Part shown: positions 1 to 11,191 of the stretch, one piece after another
Numbering within the stretch: the stretch's first letter is position 1
How the letters are laid out: each line of letters opens with the position of its first letter
NCBI GenBank assembly: GCA_963970005.1
Contig: CAXAMN010021584.1
Span: 1,416,821-1,480,820 of the forward strand
Source of the DNA: Durusdinium trenchii
Lineage: Eukaryota > Sar > Dinophyceae > Suessiales > Symbiodiniaceae
Length of the DNA stretch: 64,000 nucleotides
Direction: 5' to 3'
Position numbers and translations under genes: made by a program
The notes under the pieces: generated by a model
Databases searched by the model: none
Told to the model about the DNA's origin: nothing
Seen by the model: the letters and a program-made list of their open reading frames with translations, nothing else

Positions 1-612
1 ATGCAGTCTGTGCAGTTCAGTCTCTCGTAAGCGAGCCACGGTGAGTCGCTCACAGTCAACTGTCTCTCGTCTCTCTGGCAGTCACTTCAGTCCAGTCTGT
101 CTGAAGCAAGCCGGGCAAACAGAAAGGTTTTGTAGTAGAACTACGTCAACGATAATCGTTTCGAGTGCGGTGGATTGTTTTTCGAGGCAATAAACTCATG
201 TAATAGGTGATATGTTTCAATCTAGCACTCACTTCAGTCCTGTTTATCTTACGTGAGTCGGGCTAACACAGATATACGGTGGGTTGTTATCTTACGCGAG
301 TCGGGCGAACACAGATGTTTGGTGGGTTGTGCTTTGTAGCAAAACTATGTCATGGACGAGTTTGGTAGGGTATTTTTTGGACGAAGACTAACCTCTGTCA
401 TACGTGACCTTTGACGGAGACGTCGACGCGATCGAGGATGTTTGAGTCCCGCTGGGCCTCTTAACCTTGTGCCTGGCTGTGGCAGTGTTCGACGGCTCAC
501 CCGACCTTCGGTGCACTGACTGTGCACCCGGGCGGTCAGCCCCCTTCTTGCGAAGGATGCTGCCGGGACGCCCGAAGTCCCGGCCCCCGTCCTGCGCGAG
601 GGTGGGAGAGCG
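1..612. repeat. Short tandem duplication in an otherwise unassigned stretch
   Basis: A 43-bp unit starting TTATCTTACG is present twice in direct tandem at 244-286 and 287-329, with few differences. A diverged partial relative (around 100-160) shares the pattern gccgggcaaacag followed by a TTTGTAG stretch. The rest of 1-612 holds no ORF that looks like a real gene. Open frames on the minus strand run from here into the purine repeat next door and are biased in composition. It could be the edge of a larger repeat or mobile element cut by the window boundary; I cannot tell. Confidence 0.6.
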
Positions 613-639
613 ATGCTCCCCCACAACCTGATAGCAGGG

Positions 640-850
640 ATAGGGAAAGAGACAGGGACAGCTACCGACAGATACCGCGACGGAGACAGAGGTAAAGGAG
701 AGGGGAGAGGGAGAAACAGCGAGAGCCGGAAAGAAAGTGAAAGACAGAGACACAAAAAGAGAGAGAGAGAGAGAAAGAGAGATACCGGACGAAGACAGAG
801 ACAGATACAGACAAAGAGAGGAAAGGGAGAGAGAGAATGAAAAAGACAAA
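640..850. repeat. Purine-rich (GA)n-type low-complexity tract
   Basis: About 200 bases of almost pure A/G with runs of GAGAGA and GACAGA on the plus strand. ORFs crossing it in both directions consist of R/E/K on one strand and S/L/F on the other, as expected for a simple repeat. No coding function is proposed. Confidence 0.85.
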
Positions 851-959
851 GCAAGAGCGACAGAGAAGAGAAAGTGCCGTGCCCTACACTCACCCTATTT
901 ATGCGGCTTTTTTGGATCCTAGGGTTGGGTTCTCTGTCTCTCTCTTTCTCTCTTTTTGA

Positions 960-1270
960 GACTTGGTGGGGTCTATATTGAGCGAAGTTTCGCCATCTGG
1001 TGCGCATCTTAGCACTAGGTTGGGCCAAGTTGGGCCCATGTGGTCTATGTTGAGCACATCTTAGGCCCATGTTGAAACTATGTTACACCTATGTTGGCAT
1101 ACGTTGTCCTGGGTTGGGCCTATGTTGGCGTACGTTGGCGTACGTTGGCGTACGTTGGTCCCATGTTGCCCTCTGTTATCCCTATGTTGAGCCATCTTGG
1201 AAGGTATGTAAAGCATTTGTTGGGGGTATGTTGGCTATCTTAGGCCTATGTTGGAGATATGTTACGCAAT
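960..1270. repeat. Degenerate array of a CTATGTTGG-like motif
   Basis: The motif YATGTTG recurs roughly every 12-25 bases through this stretch, for example near 1041, 1066, 1077, 1089, 1119, 1161, 1181, 1226 and 1246. Inside it there is an exact local run of the decamer GTACGTTGGC (three units, about 1127-1157). Spacing is irregular, which suggests an old, decayed tandem repeat. No gene is proposed here. Confidence 0.65.
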
Positions 1271-1394
1271 TTGTGTTCACTAACATCGTCCGCGACAACT
1301 TTTTTTGATTTTTCCTTCCCGCCGAGCGAACCCGCTAAACACAAACCCTCACCCTGCTTGGCCGGCGCCCGGCTGTCAGGCGTAAGCCTCTTAA

Positions 1395-1570
1395 ATATTC
1401 CAAAATGCAGTTCCAGAACCTGCAAATTGCCCCAAACCTCCAGAACCAGGTTGCGGAACCCCGGAGCCTCAAGAACATCCTCCAGAACCTCCTTTGGAAC
1501 TTGCTCCAGTTCCAGAGCAGGGACATGCTCCGCAACCTGCCTGGAACTTGCTCCGGGACCTGCCTGACTA
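1395..1570. repeat. Degenerate CCAGAACCT / GGAACTTG repeat
   Basis: Short units of the type CCAGAACCTGC, with variants GGAACCCC and GGAACTTGCTCC, recur about ten times across 170 bases. Open frames on both strands through this stretch are low-complexity shadows of the repeat. From 1571 to 2677 I see no supportable gene. Confidence 0.5.
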
Positions 1571-2677
1571 TGGCTGAAGACCCCTAAGCTTCGCTGTTGA
1601 GGAAATACGATTCCAAGTTGTGTGTGTGTATGTTTTTCTAGATTGGGACCATCCTCAGCTCTGGGAACACGCATACTCTCATACTCTACAGCGTGCAGCC
1701 TCCAGACTTTCTTTGGGCGTCCCGTCATTGGTGGACCCGCCACCCACATATGCCAAGCTACCCGCCAAGGCTCGTCCATCTGGATGAGGCTTTTGCAGAA
1801 CCTCAGGGGCCGGACCAGAACCTCCCGTTGGAGTGGTGACAAGGACTGGGTGCATCAAACTCAGGCTGCCACGCTGCGATCTCACGCAAAGTGAATTCCA
1901 GCGGATGGTGCCAAGTTGTATCCCTGAAACTAACAACTGTGACTTCGCTTGTGCGACAAATGACACAGAAGCGAAGCCTTCGAACAAGTCACTTGGAAAC
2001 CTGTGACAGACTGTGCCACGAGACTTTGATCTCACCTCGACACGGGATTCAGGAAGAACAGCTTTCCCTTGGAGCTTCGAAAGGAGACCTGGCACGCCCA
2101 GCTCGAGCACGGTCAGTGAAGCGTCAGCCGCCCGGCGTCGCTCGAGCTGGAGCTGTCGCTGTCTGGCACGCACATTGTCGCCAAGGCGCCCAAGGCTCTG
2201 GCAAAGACAGCTCTGGCAGCAGGTCCTCCAAGTTTCAGACAGAAACACATCACACGTTTCTAAGGCCTACAGATAAGAAACGCCATCCGAGGCCCCGACA
2301 GTAATGAAACGTTCTGCTGCTTTCCCAGGGTGTTGATTGGACTTCTCGAAGCTGCGGGCCACGCAGGAGTTCAAGTCACTAGTCGTCCTCGGCTTGACAC
2401 CAACTATGGAAGTCAAAGGAGGGTTGCAACATCTGGCCAGGATGGAAGACTAAGCCAGTGCCACTAGCTACCACTAGCTGGGCTGTTGCATTCGCACCAT
2501 TCGCACCAAGACGCCACTCGACTGCACGCCGGCTGGTTGGATGTTTCAGGACCTTGGGGGGTCGCACGCGTTTAGCACGCTGGTTGATTCACCCGTCTCC
2601 AATGCATCCGAAGGCGCATCTGCAGTTGAGAGTGGTGTAGCTTGGCCTTGCAGTCAGCCACTGTCTGATACAGAAAC

Positions 2678-3490
2678 ATGCAAGTGAGAGGAAGGAAAAC
2701 AACTCTCCACCATCCTTGCTTGAAAAGCCTGACTGTCCGACTAGGAAAAGGATCAAAAAGGGTTCCAATGCTTCACAACGAAAATGCAGCTGCCCTGACT
2801 TCTATGAGCCGTGTGACTTCTCGCTTGGACCTCAGCCGAGAATGTTCCGGCCAACGGCGCGCGTTTAAAACGCAGGTAGACCAGGGAGTCACAACCATCA
2901 GTCCATCACAACTGGCGAAGTGTTTGAAACGCTGTGGTCCCAATAGTCCCATTGCAGTGAACGATCCGCAGAAGCTTTTGGGGGTCGTCGATCTTCTGCA
3001 GAGTTTTCGATGTGTCTTCTTGACTTGCATGACAAGCTTCCCAAATGTGTCTGAGCTTTTCAAGGTACGACATGCTCCCCACATGGGAGCAAGGCCGGTA
3101 TACATGATTTTGTGGTTATACCGGTTCTTATGGCTCACTTTTCAGATCCCTGAAGCCTTCCAAAGTAGCCCCGACTTCTGGATGCAACTTTTTCATACGT
3201 TTTCTTTCACTGAGTCTCTCCTTCTCACCTGTGATGAAGGGATTCTATGCATTGCTGATGTGTATTCATCCATGCCTCCTCACACAAAGGAATGTTGCTT
3301 TCTCTCTCTAGAAGCTGTCACCCGTCTACTTGGTAGCATCAGTAACATATCATGGCAACGATCATGGGCATTGGATCTGCCAAGTGCTCTGACTTCGAAT
3401 CTCTCTGGCCCCAGCTGCATCAAGCCCGACACCGACGGCATGTCCATCCTTAGACTGTCTGCAAAACCATTGGTCAAAAAATGTCAATAG
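2678..3490 (+). CDS. Unrecognised open reading frame (hypothetical)
   Basis: An uninterrupted plus-strand frame of about 270 codons. It is the longest open stretch in the first 11 kb that is not driven by simple repeats. The central part (about residues 75-120) has ordinary protein-like composition, with LAKCLKRCGP and KLLGVVDLLQS. A hydrophobic Leu/Trp-rich stretch follows near residues 143-157. I recognise no domain. It is on the strand opposite to the recognisable host genes, which lowers the chance that it is real. It could be a non-coding frame that is open by chance. From 3491 to 4440 nothing was recognised. Confidence 0.25.
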   Translation: MQVRGRKTTLHHPCLKSLTVRLGKGSKRVPMLHNENAAALTSMSRVTSRLDLSRECSGQRRAFKTQVDQGVTTISPSQLAKCLKRCGPNSPIAVNDPQKLLGVVDLLQSFRCVFLTCMTSFPNVSELFKVRHAPHMGARPVYMILWLYRFLWLTFQIPEAFQSSPDFWMQLFHTFSFTESLLLTCDEGILCIADVYSSMPPHTKECCFLSLEAVTRLLGSISNISWQRSWALDLPSALTSNLSGPSCIKPDTDGMSILRLSAKPLVKKCQ

Positions 3491-4679
3491 AGGGTCAGTA
3501 GTTCTACCTGATTCTACCTGATGACATATTTTGCCAACACGTTGTTGCCAACCCCACAATTGCTCACAGTGCATGTGTAAAACTGTGTTCAAGTTCGAAT
3601 TCCCAAGCCTTGTGAGGGAAGCTTCGAATAGCCTGAATCAGCTTTTGGCAAAGAACCTTGGACTCAAGGCCGTCTTCTGTCGACAGAAGGCAAGCGATGC
3701 TTTCCGTTTGCACTGGACAAGGCTCCCAACCTGTTTGGCTCCAGTCGACTGACGGTAGGAACACGTTTGTCTAGTGAGTCTGACTGGAGGGGCCCCTGCC
3801 GGATCCGCCTCCGACCTCAGCCCGAACGCGCCAGGAGCGGTCGAGAGCGCAGGTCGAGCGCGCAGGTCGGTCGACGGACGGAACTGCTCAAGCACAGTGA
3901 GGAGCAGGCAACACTTCCAGGGCATTCTTGCCCATTGCTGTGGACATCTAATGCCACCTGAACAAAGCAAGAGAATGACAAGCATCATGTCAGCTTCGAT
4001 GGTCCAAGCTTGAAAGACGTGCTTGAAAGACGTGCCGGTCCACCTCTGCATCTGGATAGACCCATACATGATATATAATACATGAAAGCATCTTGTTAAC
4101 ATGCCATGTGAGGCAAAAGCCAGACATGTTGCTATGATCGCTGCCACCTGTGTTTCCACGGAAGTCTGGAAGCATCAATCGCCATGGATGTCTCGCGAAT
4201 CTGATGCAATGACTAGCAGCCTAGCCGGTGGGGCTGGAACAACGCATGCTCTAGTTTAGTCTAGTTACATCGTTGTGATGTTCCACATCAATGTCGATGT
4301 GCATGATGTGATGTGCACAGGGCTTTTTACGGCGAACCATTCTGGGGAATAGCACAGTTACATTTGTGCGATACCCTGTGAGCCCATCAGTTGCGGGATG
4401 TAAGGGTTGGAGTATTGCATCCCTGTTGCGAATTCAGAAGAACTTCAGAAGGGATAAGATGAAAGGAACACAGCCGTGACACCGCCGTGTCTGGGCGTCC
4501 CGCTCCAAAAAGCCTGGCACCGAAGCCCGCGAGATACGGGCACCGCGGGCCATGGGGTGCGCGCCAGACCGCCGCGTCTAAGGGTCGGACGACTCGGCGG
4601 ACGGGAGGCAACCTGCTTTGTGTCGGTCCTGGTCACCCACAGCCCAAGTAGGAAAGACCTGCCGGGCTGCCGTACGCTC

Positions 4680-4860
4680 CGAAAAAGGTCCTTCCAATCC
4701 ACTTGCTGACATTCACGGCTGCAGTAGCGAACCTGGCATGAGTTGCGCAAAAGCCTTTCAAATCTGTGCCATTTGTTCTCCTAAATCGAAGGCAACTGGC
4801 TACTTGGGCCTGCTTGCACCTGCCACAGGCCGCTGGACTCGCCTCACCACAGGCACGAAG
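4680..4860 (-). CDS. MYND-type zinc finger, two exon pieces
   Basis: MYND fingers are small Cys/His zinc-binding modules used for protein-protein contacts, often in chromatin or signalling proteins. On the minus strand, CGEASPAACGRCKQ is encoded at about 4851-4810 and VRYCSRECQQVDWK at about 4732-4691. Joined, they give the usual order of paired cysteines, the RYCSxxC core and the following QxxDW. The intron between them can be placed exactly at 4809-4733 (77 bp). It begins GC and ends AG, and splicing there keeps the frame. The first CxxC pair is not complete in the visible exon, and the downstream His/Cys pair must lie on another exon that I did not find. The rest of the protein is unknown. 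Open minus-strand sequence up to about 5100 may hold more of it. Confidence 0.55.
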
Positions 4861-5799
4861 AAAAGTGCCGCATGGCATGCCATTGCCAAGGGTAGTCGAA
4901 AAGGCGTATTGAACGTATTGGCATGTTGCTGGAAGAGGTCCAACATAGGACCTAGGAAGACCTTCCTCCAAAGAAGAAACTTAAGGATCAACGAAGAAAG
5001 ACATGTCCAGACCTCAGAAACGGCCAAAGAAACAAAGCCTCGACGGCTTGTGCTTTGCCACATCTTCCACAGGTGCTTTGCCTCAGGCTTTAGTGCATTC
5101 ATGGTTTTGTCCCATCTGTACGGATACAGTAGGTGGGAACACCTGCCATCATCATTGAATTATCTTTAGAAAATGCTCACTCACCATTTGGCCTTTTTCA
5201 GCTGGCTATGGCAGAACAAAGCTGCTAGGTCCTCAGCAACTGCACGAGCCACTCCTTCAAAATGGCCACTCGCTCTCCAGTTCGGGCAACCTCGGTCGGA
5301 CAGACCCATACGACGAAGAATCGCTCGCCGTACCGTACGACCCCTTCTTGCACATACGATCAACAAGAGTCAAGGATCTGACATGTGCCACTGACTCCCC
5401 TGTCGCGTGGAAAATCGGGAGGAGGAAGTCGCACAACCTGGGGCTCAGATAAGGCGACAAATGACACACGATGCATCTCCAGTGCCCGAAGCAGCTTGAT
5501 CCGTGCCAACACTACACCAAACTTGAAGTGTGCGGCAATTGCGCAAACTGCCCTATTAGGCCATCACGCACGGTGCTGGCTGTTCGAGTCGAAATGTGTC
5601 AGAACTGAGTCTCGTGCCGCGCGCTCAGAGCACGTAAGTCCTGGCAGAATGAAGGCGGAATCAAAAGGATCAAGATGGATCAAGCATTACTGCAGCAACG
5701 GAGCAACCACTACGGGACCCGGCCATCTACAGAGATGTTGGTCATGTAGTTAGTTGCAAAAAGTACGTATCATCATTTATAGGTTTTATCTTAGACAGG

Positions 5800-5862
5800 G
5801 CACATCAACAGCACCACCACCACCACAACCACCACAGCCACCTCCACGACAACCACATCATT
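5800..5862. repeat. CCACCA/CAACCA low-complexity tract
   Basis: About 60 bases built from CCACCA, CAACCA and CCTCCA triplets. The surrounding DNA from 4870 to 7159 contains no gene I can support. A minus-strand frame at 6387-6941 is long but crosses a G/A-rich run near 6617-6640 and has no recognisable domain. Confidence 0.6.
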
Positions 5863-7159
5863 GTTTGGCATCAAATCTTGCGGCGTCTTGACACAGCAGC
5901 GTCCTCCGTTGCCTCAGGTCGATGCTGTAGGGCTCGAGGGCCCCCAAGTGCCTACAAGTGACACGATCATCACTGGAGCGCCTGCTGCTTGCAGCAGGGT
6001 CGCCTTGGCCACACCTGGAGCAGCAAGACAGACTGCAGACCGCATGTGCTCAGGTGCGCCGCGAAACCAAGTTTGACACTCAGCCAGCCGATGCAGTCGA
6101 TTGCCATGGCAATAGGAGTGCCTCCAAAGGTGCAACACAACAAACCTCGTAGAAAGAAAAGGAACTGGGCACAGGAGGTCCAGTTACCCTGTGTCTAAAC
6201 CGGTACTTCTACCACCATCTGCACCCTTGGTCCAATTATGTGACAAAGAGGGGGGCATCGTTCGTCGTTCCGTTCCGGTCTTCATGGGTCGAATTCGTCC
6301 CCTCGTTCCGGCGCCCCACGCACAATCCCAGCGGGTGGCAGGGCCAGTTTGCGATCCTTAGAAACAAAGTCAATTAGACTGTAGACTCAAAACTGTGCTG
6401 CAAATAATGCCTCCAAAATGACAGACCACCCCCAAGAAGGTGAAAACAATCTTCTGAACAAGTCTTTAGCAGAGTGCCCCAAAATGGCGCACAAATTGAA
6501 ACAAGAACAAGGCCTACAAAGGAAAGAAGGGGGTGCCCCACCAGAATTCATACAAGTTAGTGTCCAGTATACAGGACATGGATTGGCTGTTGGTGCTGGG
6601 CGCAAAGTGAAAGGAGAGAGAGAGAGAGGGGGGGGGCGGAGATCAGGAATCCTTTTCGCAGTTGTTTTGAGGAAGCGGGGAGGAGATACAAGTTTCTCCG
6701 GAACACCAAAAGTCACGGAAGTCAGGGAAGCCGTTTGAATCCCCTTGCGCAAAGCAAAAGACTGATGGTAGAGGGCGAAAAAAACGATAGAATGCAATAG
6801 TGGATTTGAGACAGGGCCAGGACGCATGCCTGGTGTGCCATGTAAGCCAAGCTCAGGGAGGAATAAAACCGGCCATACAGCCCCCAACACACTGAGAATG
6901 AGCCAAAGGAGAGGGTAGTTAATAAAATAATGAGAGGTCAAAACTCATAGAACACTGACACTCAGTAACGCTAAGGGACTAAGTGCATTTCGTCTCCAGA
7001 CTAGGTGCCTTCAAATCTCTCCAGTTTAAGGGCAGGACCATGAGCCAGCCGAGAAAGCGGACGCCACAAGCAACGGTGAACGGAGTCAGCCTCAGCGACA
7101 CGACGGCTGGCTGGGGAGGTCCGGGTTCCTGCTCCGAGGTAGTGCTGCTGGAGCATAAT

Positions 7160-7284
7160 ACCAGTAGCGTCCTTGCTCCTAGTAGTAAGGCCAGGAGCCC
7201 CTAGTAGCTTCTCGTTCCCAGTAGCGATGCCAGGAGCCCTAGTAGGCTCTTGTTAATAGTAGTAAGGCCAGGAGCCCCTAGTAC
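7160..7284. repeat. CTAGTAG mini-array, copy 1
   Basis: The heptamer CTAGTAG, or a one-base variant, occurs near 7162, 7179, 7201, 7219, 7239, 7256 and 7278. Spacings alternate between about 18 and about 21 bases. Between them lie two recurring spacers, CGTCCTTGCTC-like and TAAGGCCAGGAGCCC. The same pattern occurs at four other places in the window. Flanking DNA (6945-9770) has no recognised gene, although a minus-strand stretch near 8880-9140 is open. Confidence 0.8.
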
Positions 7285-9777
7285 ATTTGCGAAACAAGTG
7301 CGAGATTGAATTCGGCTTCTCCTCTTCCGGTTTGCTTTCTTCAAGCTGTCTCAGACACTGTGACAAGCTGAGACTGGCACAGGCCACCTTCAGCTCTGCA
7401 GCGGAAGTGAAGAATCAACCTGCCATTCGAGTTCCCAATCGAAAACCAACGTCAGTTGTTGGCAATGAATACAACGAGGCCACCACTTGTTCTATCCTGA
7501 CTTGCCTACCCTGTCATACCCCAAAGTAACTCTGCGTTGAGAATCTACCAAAATAGAGGGGGGACAGGCATTGGGACCCAAATTCTTTGAGGTCCGGGCG
7601 CAGCGGCTGCCGCTGTCCAGTGGTGATCTCCTTGTGCATTCAGCATCTACAAAGTCACAGTGCTTGAAACTTTGACGCCTAGTCTGCCACGTGCATCCGC
7701 TGCCAATGCAACTAGCTCCTCAGAGATGGCAACTCAACGCGTTGCCATTGTGTTTCCAAGGTTTCCCGTTGCCAGGGTCTACCAGTTTACAACATGCTGG
7801 ACTGGACATCAACAAAAAGTATCCTCCACTGTCCTCGGCAGAAGCCTTGGGGACTCCCCGTGCTGGCTTGAGCCTGTGCCCACATCATTTGTCCAATGCC
7901 CGTCTGAGCCATTCACTGCCCGTCTGAGCCGTTCACTCTAACAGCAAACGCTGCCTGAAAGCACGGTGAGTGCAACACATCAAAGGTGGCAGCAAGAGCC
8001 TGTATCCAAAACAGATCGCAAGGCGCTCACGTGAGCTGCACTTCTGCTGTGCTTCGCAAAGCATCACCCAGAGCTTCTCGGCCTCAGAAGTTCTGCCAAT
8101 CACTTGAGCTTTGACCTCGACTCCTGCTAAAAGCATCCAACCCAAAAAAGGAAAAACACAAGCCAAGTTCAAGAACCTCATGCTTAGAGTGCACATGATG
8201 CACATGTGCACGTCGTCTCCAGCTTCAAAGACCAAAACGCACCAGGGACCCCATCCGCAACCTTCGCAATGCCACGTTGCACAGCCCATGGCCTACCGGA
8301 GCTGAATTTTAGTGTTTAGATGTTTTTAGTGCCAGGTGCATATTGCAATACTCATCTATGATCATTCATGTTTGCAATGTTTCTACTAACATGTCATCTC
8401 GCCCCTTGACATGCTCCATGGGAGGATGAGTAATGCATATAATACCATCTATAGTAATATCAAATACCACTACAGGTCGGTGTTCCATGGTGTTCCATGG
8501 TGTCTCATCCGACACCTCGATGGTTGTAGCAGCCCCATGACCAGAAGGCATAACCTGATCAGCCACCGACCGAGGACGGCCACACGGACGCGGCGGCACG
8601 GACGCGGCGTGGCTTAAGAGGGAGGTCATAAGGGTCATATTGGCCTCTTGGTGCACTGAACACATCTGGACATAGTCCAAAAATGGCCCAATTAATTGCT
8701 TTCCGGAATTCAGTCAAAGATTCTTGTGCCCTAAGCCATCCGCCTCTTTACAATGTTTTGGTGCTGGCTGTGGAAGTTGCTCAAATGAACGTTTGGTTTT
8801 GATGACAAATAAATCGAGGCCGAAGAGCAGAACCCAAGGCACCACAAGCATCACAAGGCCTCAGCAGCGAAAGGCGGTTAGACTGGCTGGGCACCTTTGC
8901 CATCGGCGGTCTTATTGATCTTAATGACATCTTTCAGTCCAGTTCTTTCGAAAAAGGCTCCAGCAAGGCTCGACACCGATCTGGGCCTCAGGATGACAGA
9001 AAAGAAGCTGCTTTTCCTTGCATCCACAAGGCTTGACAAACAAGCACAACGCAGGCGGGTCCTCTCTTTCGGCCACCAGCAGCTGACGCCAGGCGTTTTC
9101 GTTTTGAGGATGGCGTCGCACGGAGGACGGCGCAGCATCGCAGCATCTCGGCGCTGCTTTGTGCGACGCCAGCGCGCTGGGCATCATCGACACCACGTTG
9201 ATGGGCTCACTCGAGACTACACGAGTAGCTGTCCATTCATGTCCATTAAGACAGTAAGAGAGAATATCCAGAGTCGTGTGTTCTGGGGCTTCGCTGCCAG
9301 TCCTCCAGCTGCGCCCTCACTTTTCTGTAGTGTGGCATCAACGCATGCTCTTCCAAACCTCCCAGGGAAGACGGAAGTGCGGGAGGTTTCTACATCATGG
9401 TCCATGTACGAGGTGTTCAGCCTGAGCTCAAAATGTTCGGTTCCAAAACATCAATTTCAGGACTCAGAAGGCATACATGCACATGTATACCAACCCCACA
9501 AGGGATCACAAGGAATCACCAGCAAACAAGGCCAAACAAAAGGACTTCCTTATCGAACTACTCCTGGGGCGAATGTCCGCGTTATAAATGTCTGTACCCT
9601 GGACCTCGTTGGATGATGTTCGAACGCTTTCCTGAAGACCCCCTGCTTGACTGACCCCAAAAGGCACGCCTGACCTAATGGGATGGACTTAACTACCAGT
9701 TTGTACTGGCATGGTCCTTACTAAGTCTTTGCAAGAATGGCTCTTGCTTAATAAAAAAGGCATTAATTCCTGGAAGT

Positions 9778-10741
9778 GAACAGTCCTGAAGGCTCGCTGA
9801 AGGCCTCAAGCACCAACCAGCGCGAGGGGTCGATCTCGCTCTGAAACAAATGAAAGCGCACGGTCTTTGGCTCAAAGCGCTCGATTGCGGCGCACTCTTC
9901 CACCAAGCCTTGTTTAAAGCTTTCAACATGATGAGGGGCTATGTCGAAGAAAACTGCATAGTATAGCGCATCCTTCAGCAGGGTTCCATCTTGTGATGGC
10001 ACAGCGCCTCACATGTACTGCTTTAGCTAGAACGAGAAAATCTGAAGCAGCTCCTGAATGGCCCCAACGAAGTCGGCATCTGTGAGCCATAGCCTTTGGC
10101 CGGAGATTGGGCACACCCTTCGGAAGACTTCAGACTTTATGACCTCCACTTTCGGCACGGCCACTGACCCCGACCTGAGAAGCTGCAGCGCAAAATGGTC
10201 GGCAAACACGAGCCAGACTATGGAAAGTAGTCTTCCAAGGGACATGTTAGTTCCACTTCCATGTTAGTGAGTCAGAGTGTAATATAGATTCAACCGAGAG
10301 TCTTGGCTTCGTCTGCACGATGATGGTAATCGCAAATCACGATTGAAGCATCATCCCGTGACTCAAGAATCTCGGTGTGTATCCCTAGCTGCTCGCGTCT
10401 CTTCGTGAAGCAGCTGACAACGTCAGTCCGACCAACATCATCCACTTTCACCCATGTCATGCGCAAATGTGCCCTGCCCTCGCAGTCCAGATCGGGTGGC
10501 TTGTGCAAAGCACATTCATCCATGATACTGGCTAGGAGTGGGAACAGGGTTGCAAAGTGCTGGGAATTTGTGCCACATGGCCTTCTAGGTTTGAACCACA
10601 CGGCAAGAATTCCGAGAAACTCCAAGAAACATCAAGAAACATAGAAGGAGCGTTGTGAAACGTCCAAGGTTCTATCGATGAATGTCCACCCGAAAGCTCA
10701 GCCTTCATGTATTCGTGAACAGTGGAACGGGCCGAACGCAA
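9778..10741 (-). CDS. ABM-domain (antibiotic biosynthesis monooxygenase-like) protein
   Basis: The ABM fold is a small dimeric alpha/beta barrel found in heme-degrading and quinone-forming monooxygenases and in many uncharacterised proteins. The clearest exon (about 9990-9800) encodes ALYYAVFFDIAPHHVESFK, then EECAAIERFEPKTVRFHLFQ and DPSRWLVLEAF. This is the typical order of first strand, helix, 'E..T..F.L....DP..' and last strand of the domain. Upstream minus-strand pieces at about 10190-10030 (VPKVEVIKSEVFRR...), 10580-10290 (HLRMTWVKVDDVGRTDVV...) and 10740-10620 look protein-like and are probably exons of the same gene; this is inferred from order and strand. Exon limits and true ends were not fixed. 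Substrate is unknown. From 10742 to 11190 nothing is recognised. Confidence 0.6.
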
Positions 10742-11191
10742 GCTCCCGTTTAAATTTGATAGCTAAGGTTTGGCGGGCCTAATGTATTCTAGGACCTAAC
10801 CGGGCACTGGACGATAGAATGTTTTGACACCGTTTGGTTTTCAGATCACTTAGGTCCCTCACGACAGCAACGCAAACAGCAGCACTGGAAGCCACGGTCT
10901 TGAAGCAAGAAGGTGCGACGCACATCTGCTCCCATCCACCTCAAGCTGAAAGGCTAAACGGCCAAAGCCACAGAGTTCATTTTCCCACTTGGATTTGTCG
11001 CCAAAAACGATTGCTTAATAAGGTTGCGGCCAAAGACCAGTGTCTTGTATGTACCAGCTGCCTGGCAGAATCAAGTTTGGTCAGTAGCTGACACAAACTC
11101 AAGGAGAGGCTCAAGGCAAACCTTGCAAGGCTGGTTGAAGGCATTGGCAACGCATCTCTTTTCAGGCTCGGCTTGAGAAACACCAACAAGC

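Noticed and set aside
345..1070. Long minus-strand frame of 241 codons
   Set aside because: It crosses the (GA)n tract and consists largely of Ser/Leu/Phe runs created by the repeat.
6387..6941. 184-codon minus-strand frame
   Set aside because: No domain, crosses a G/A run, and no neighbouring exon supports it.
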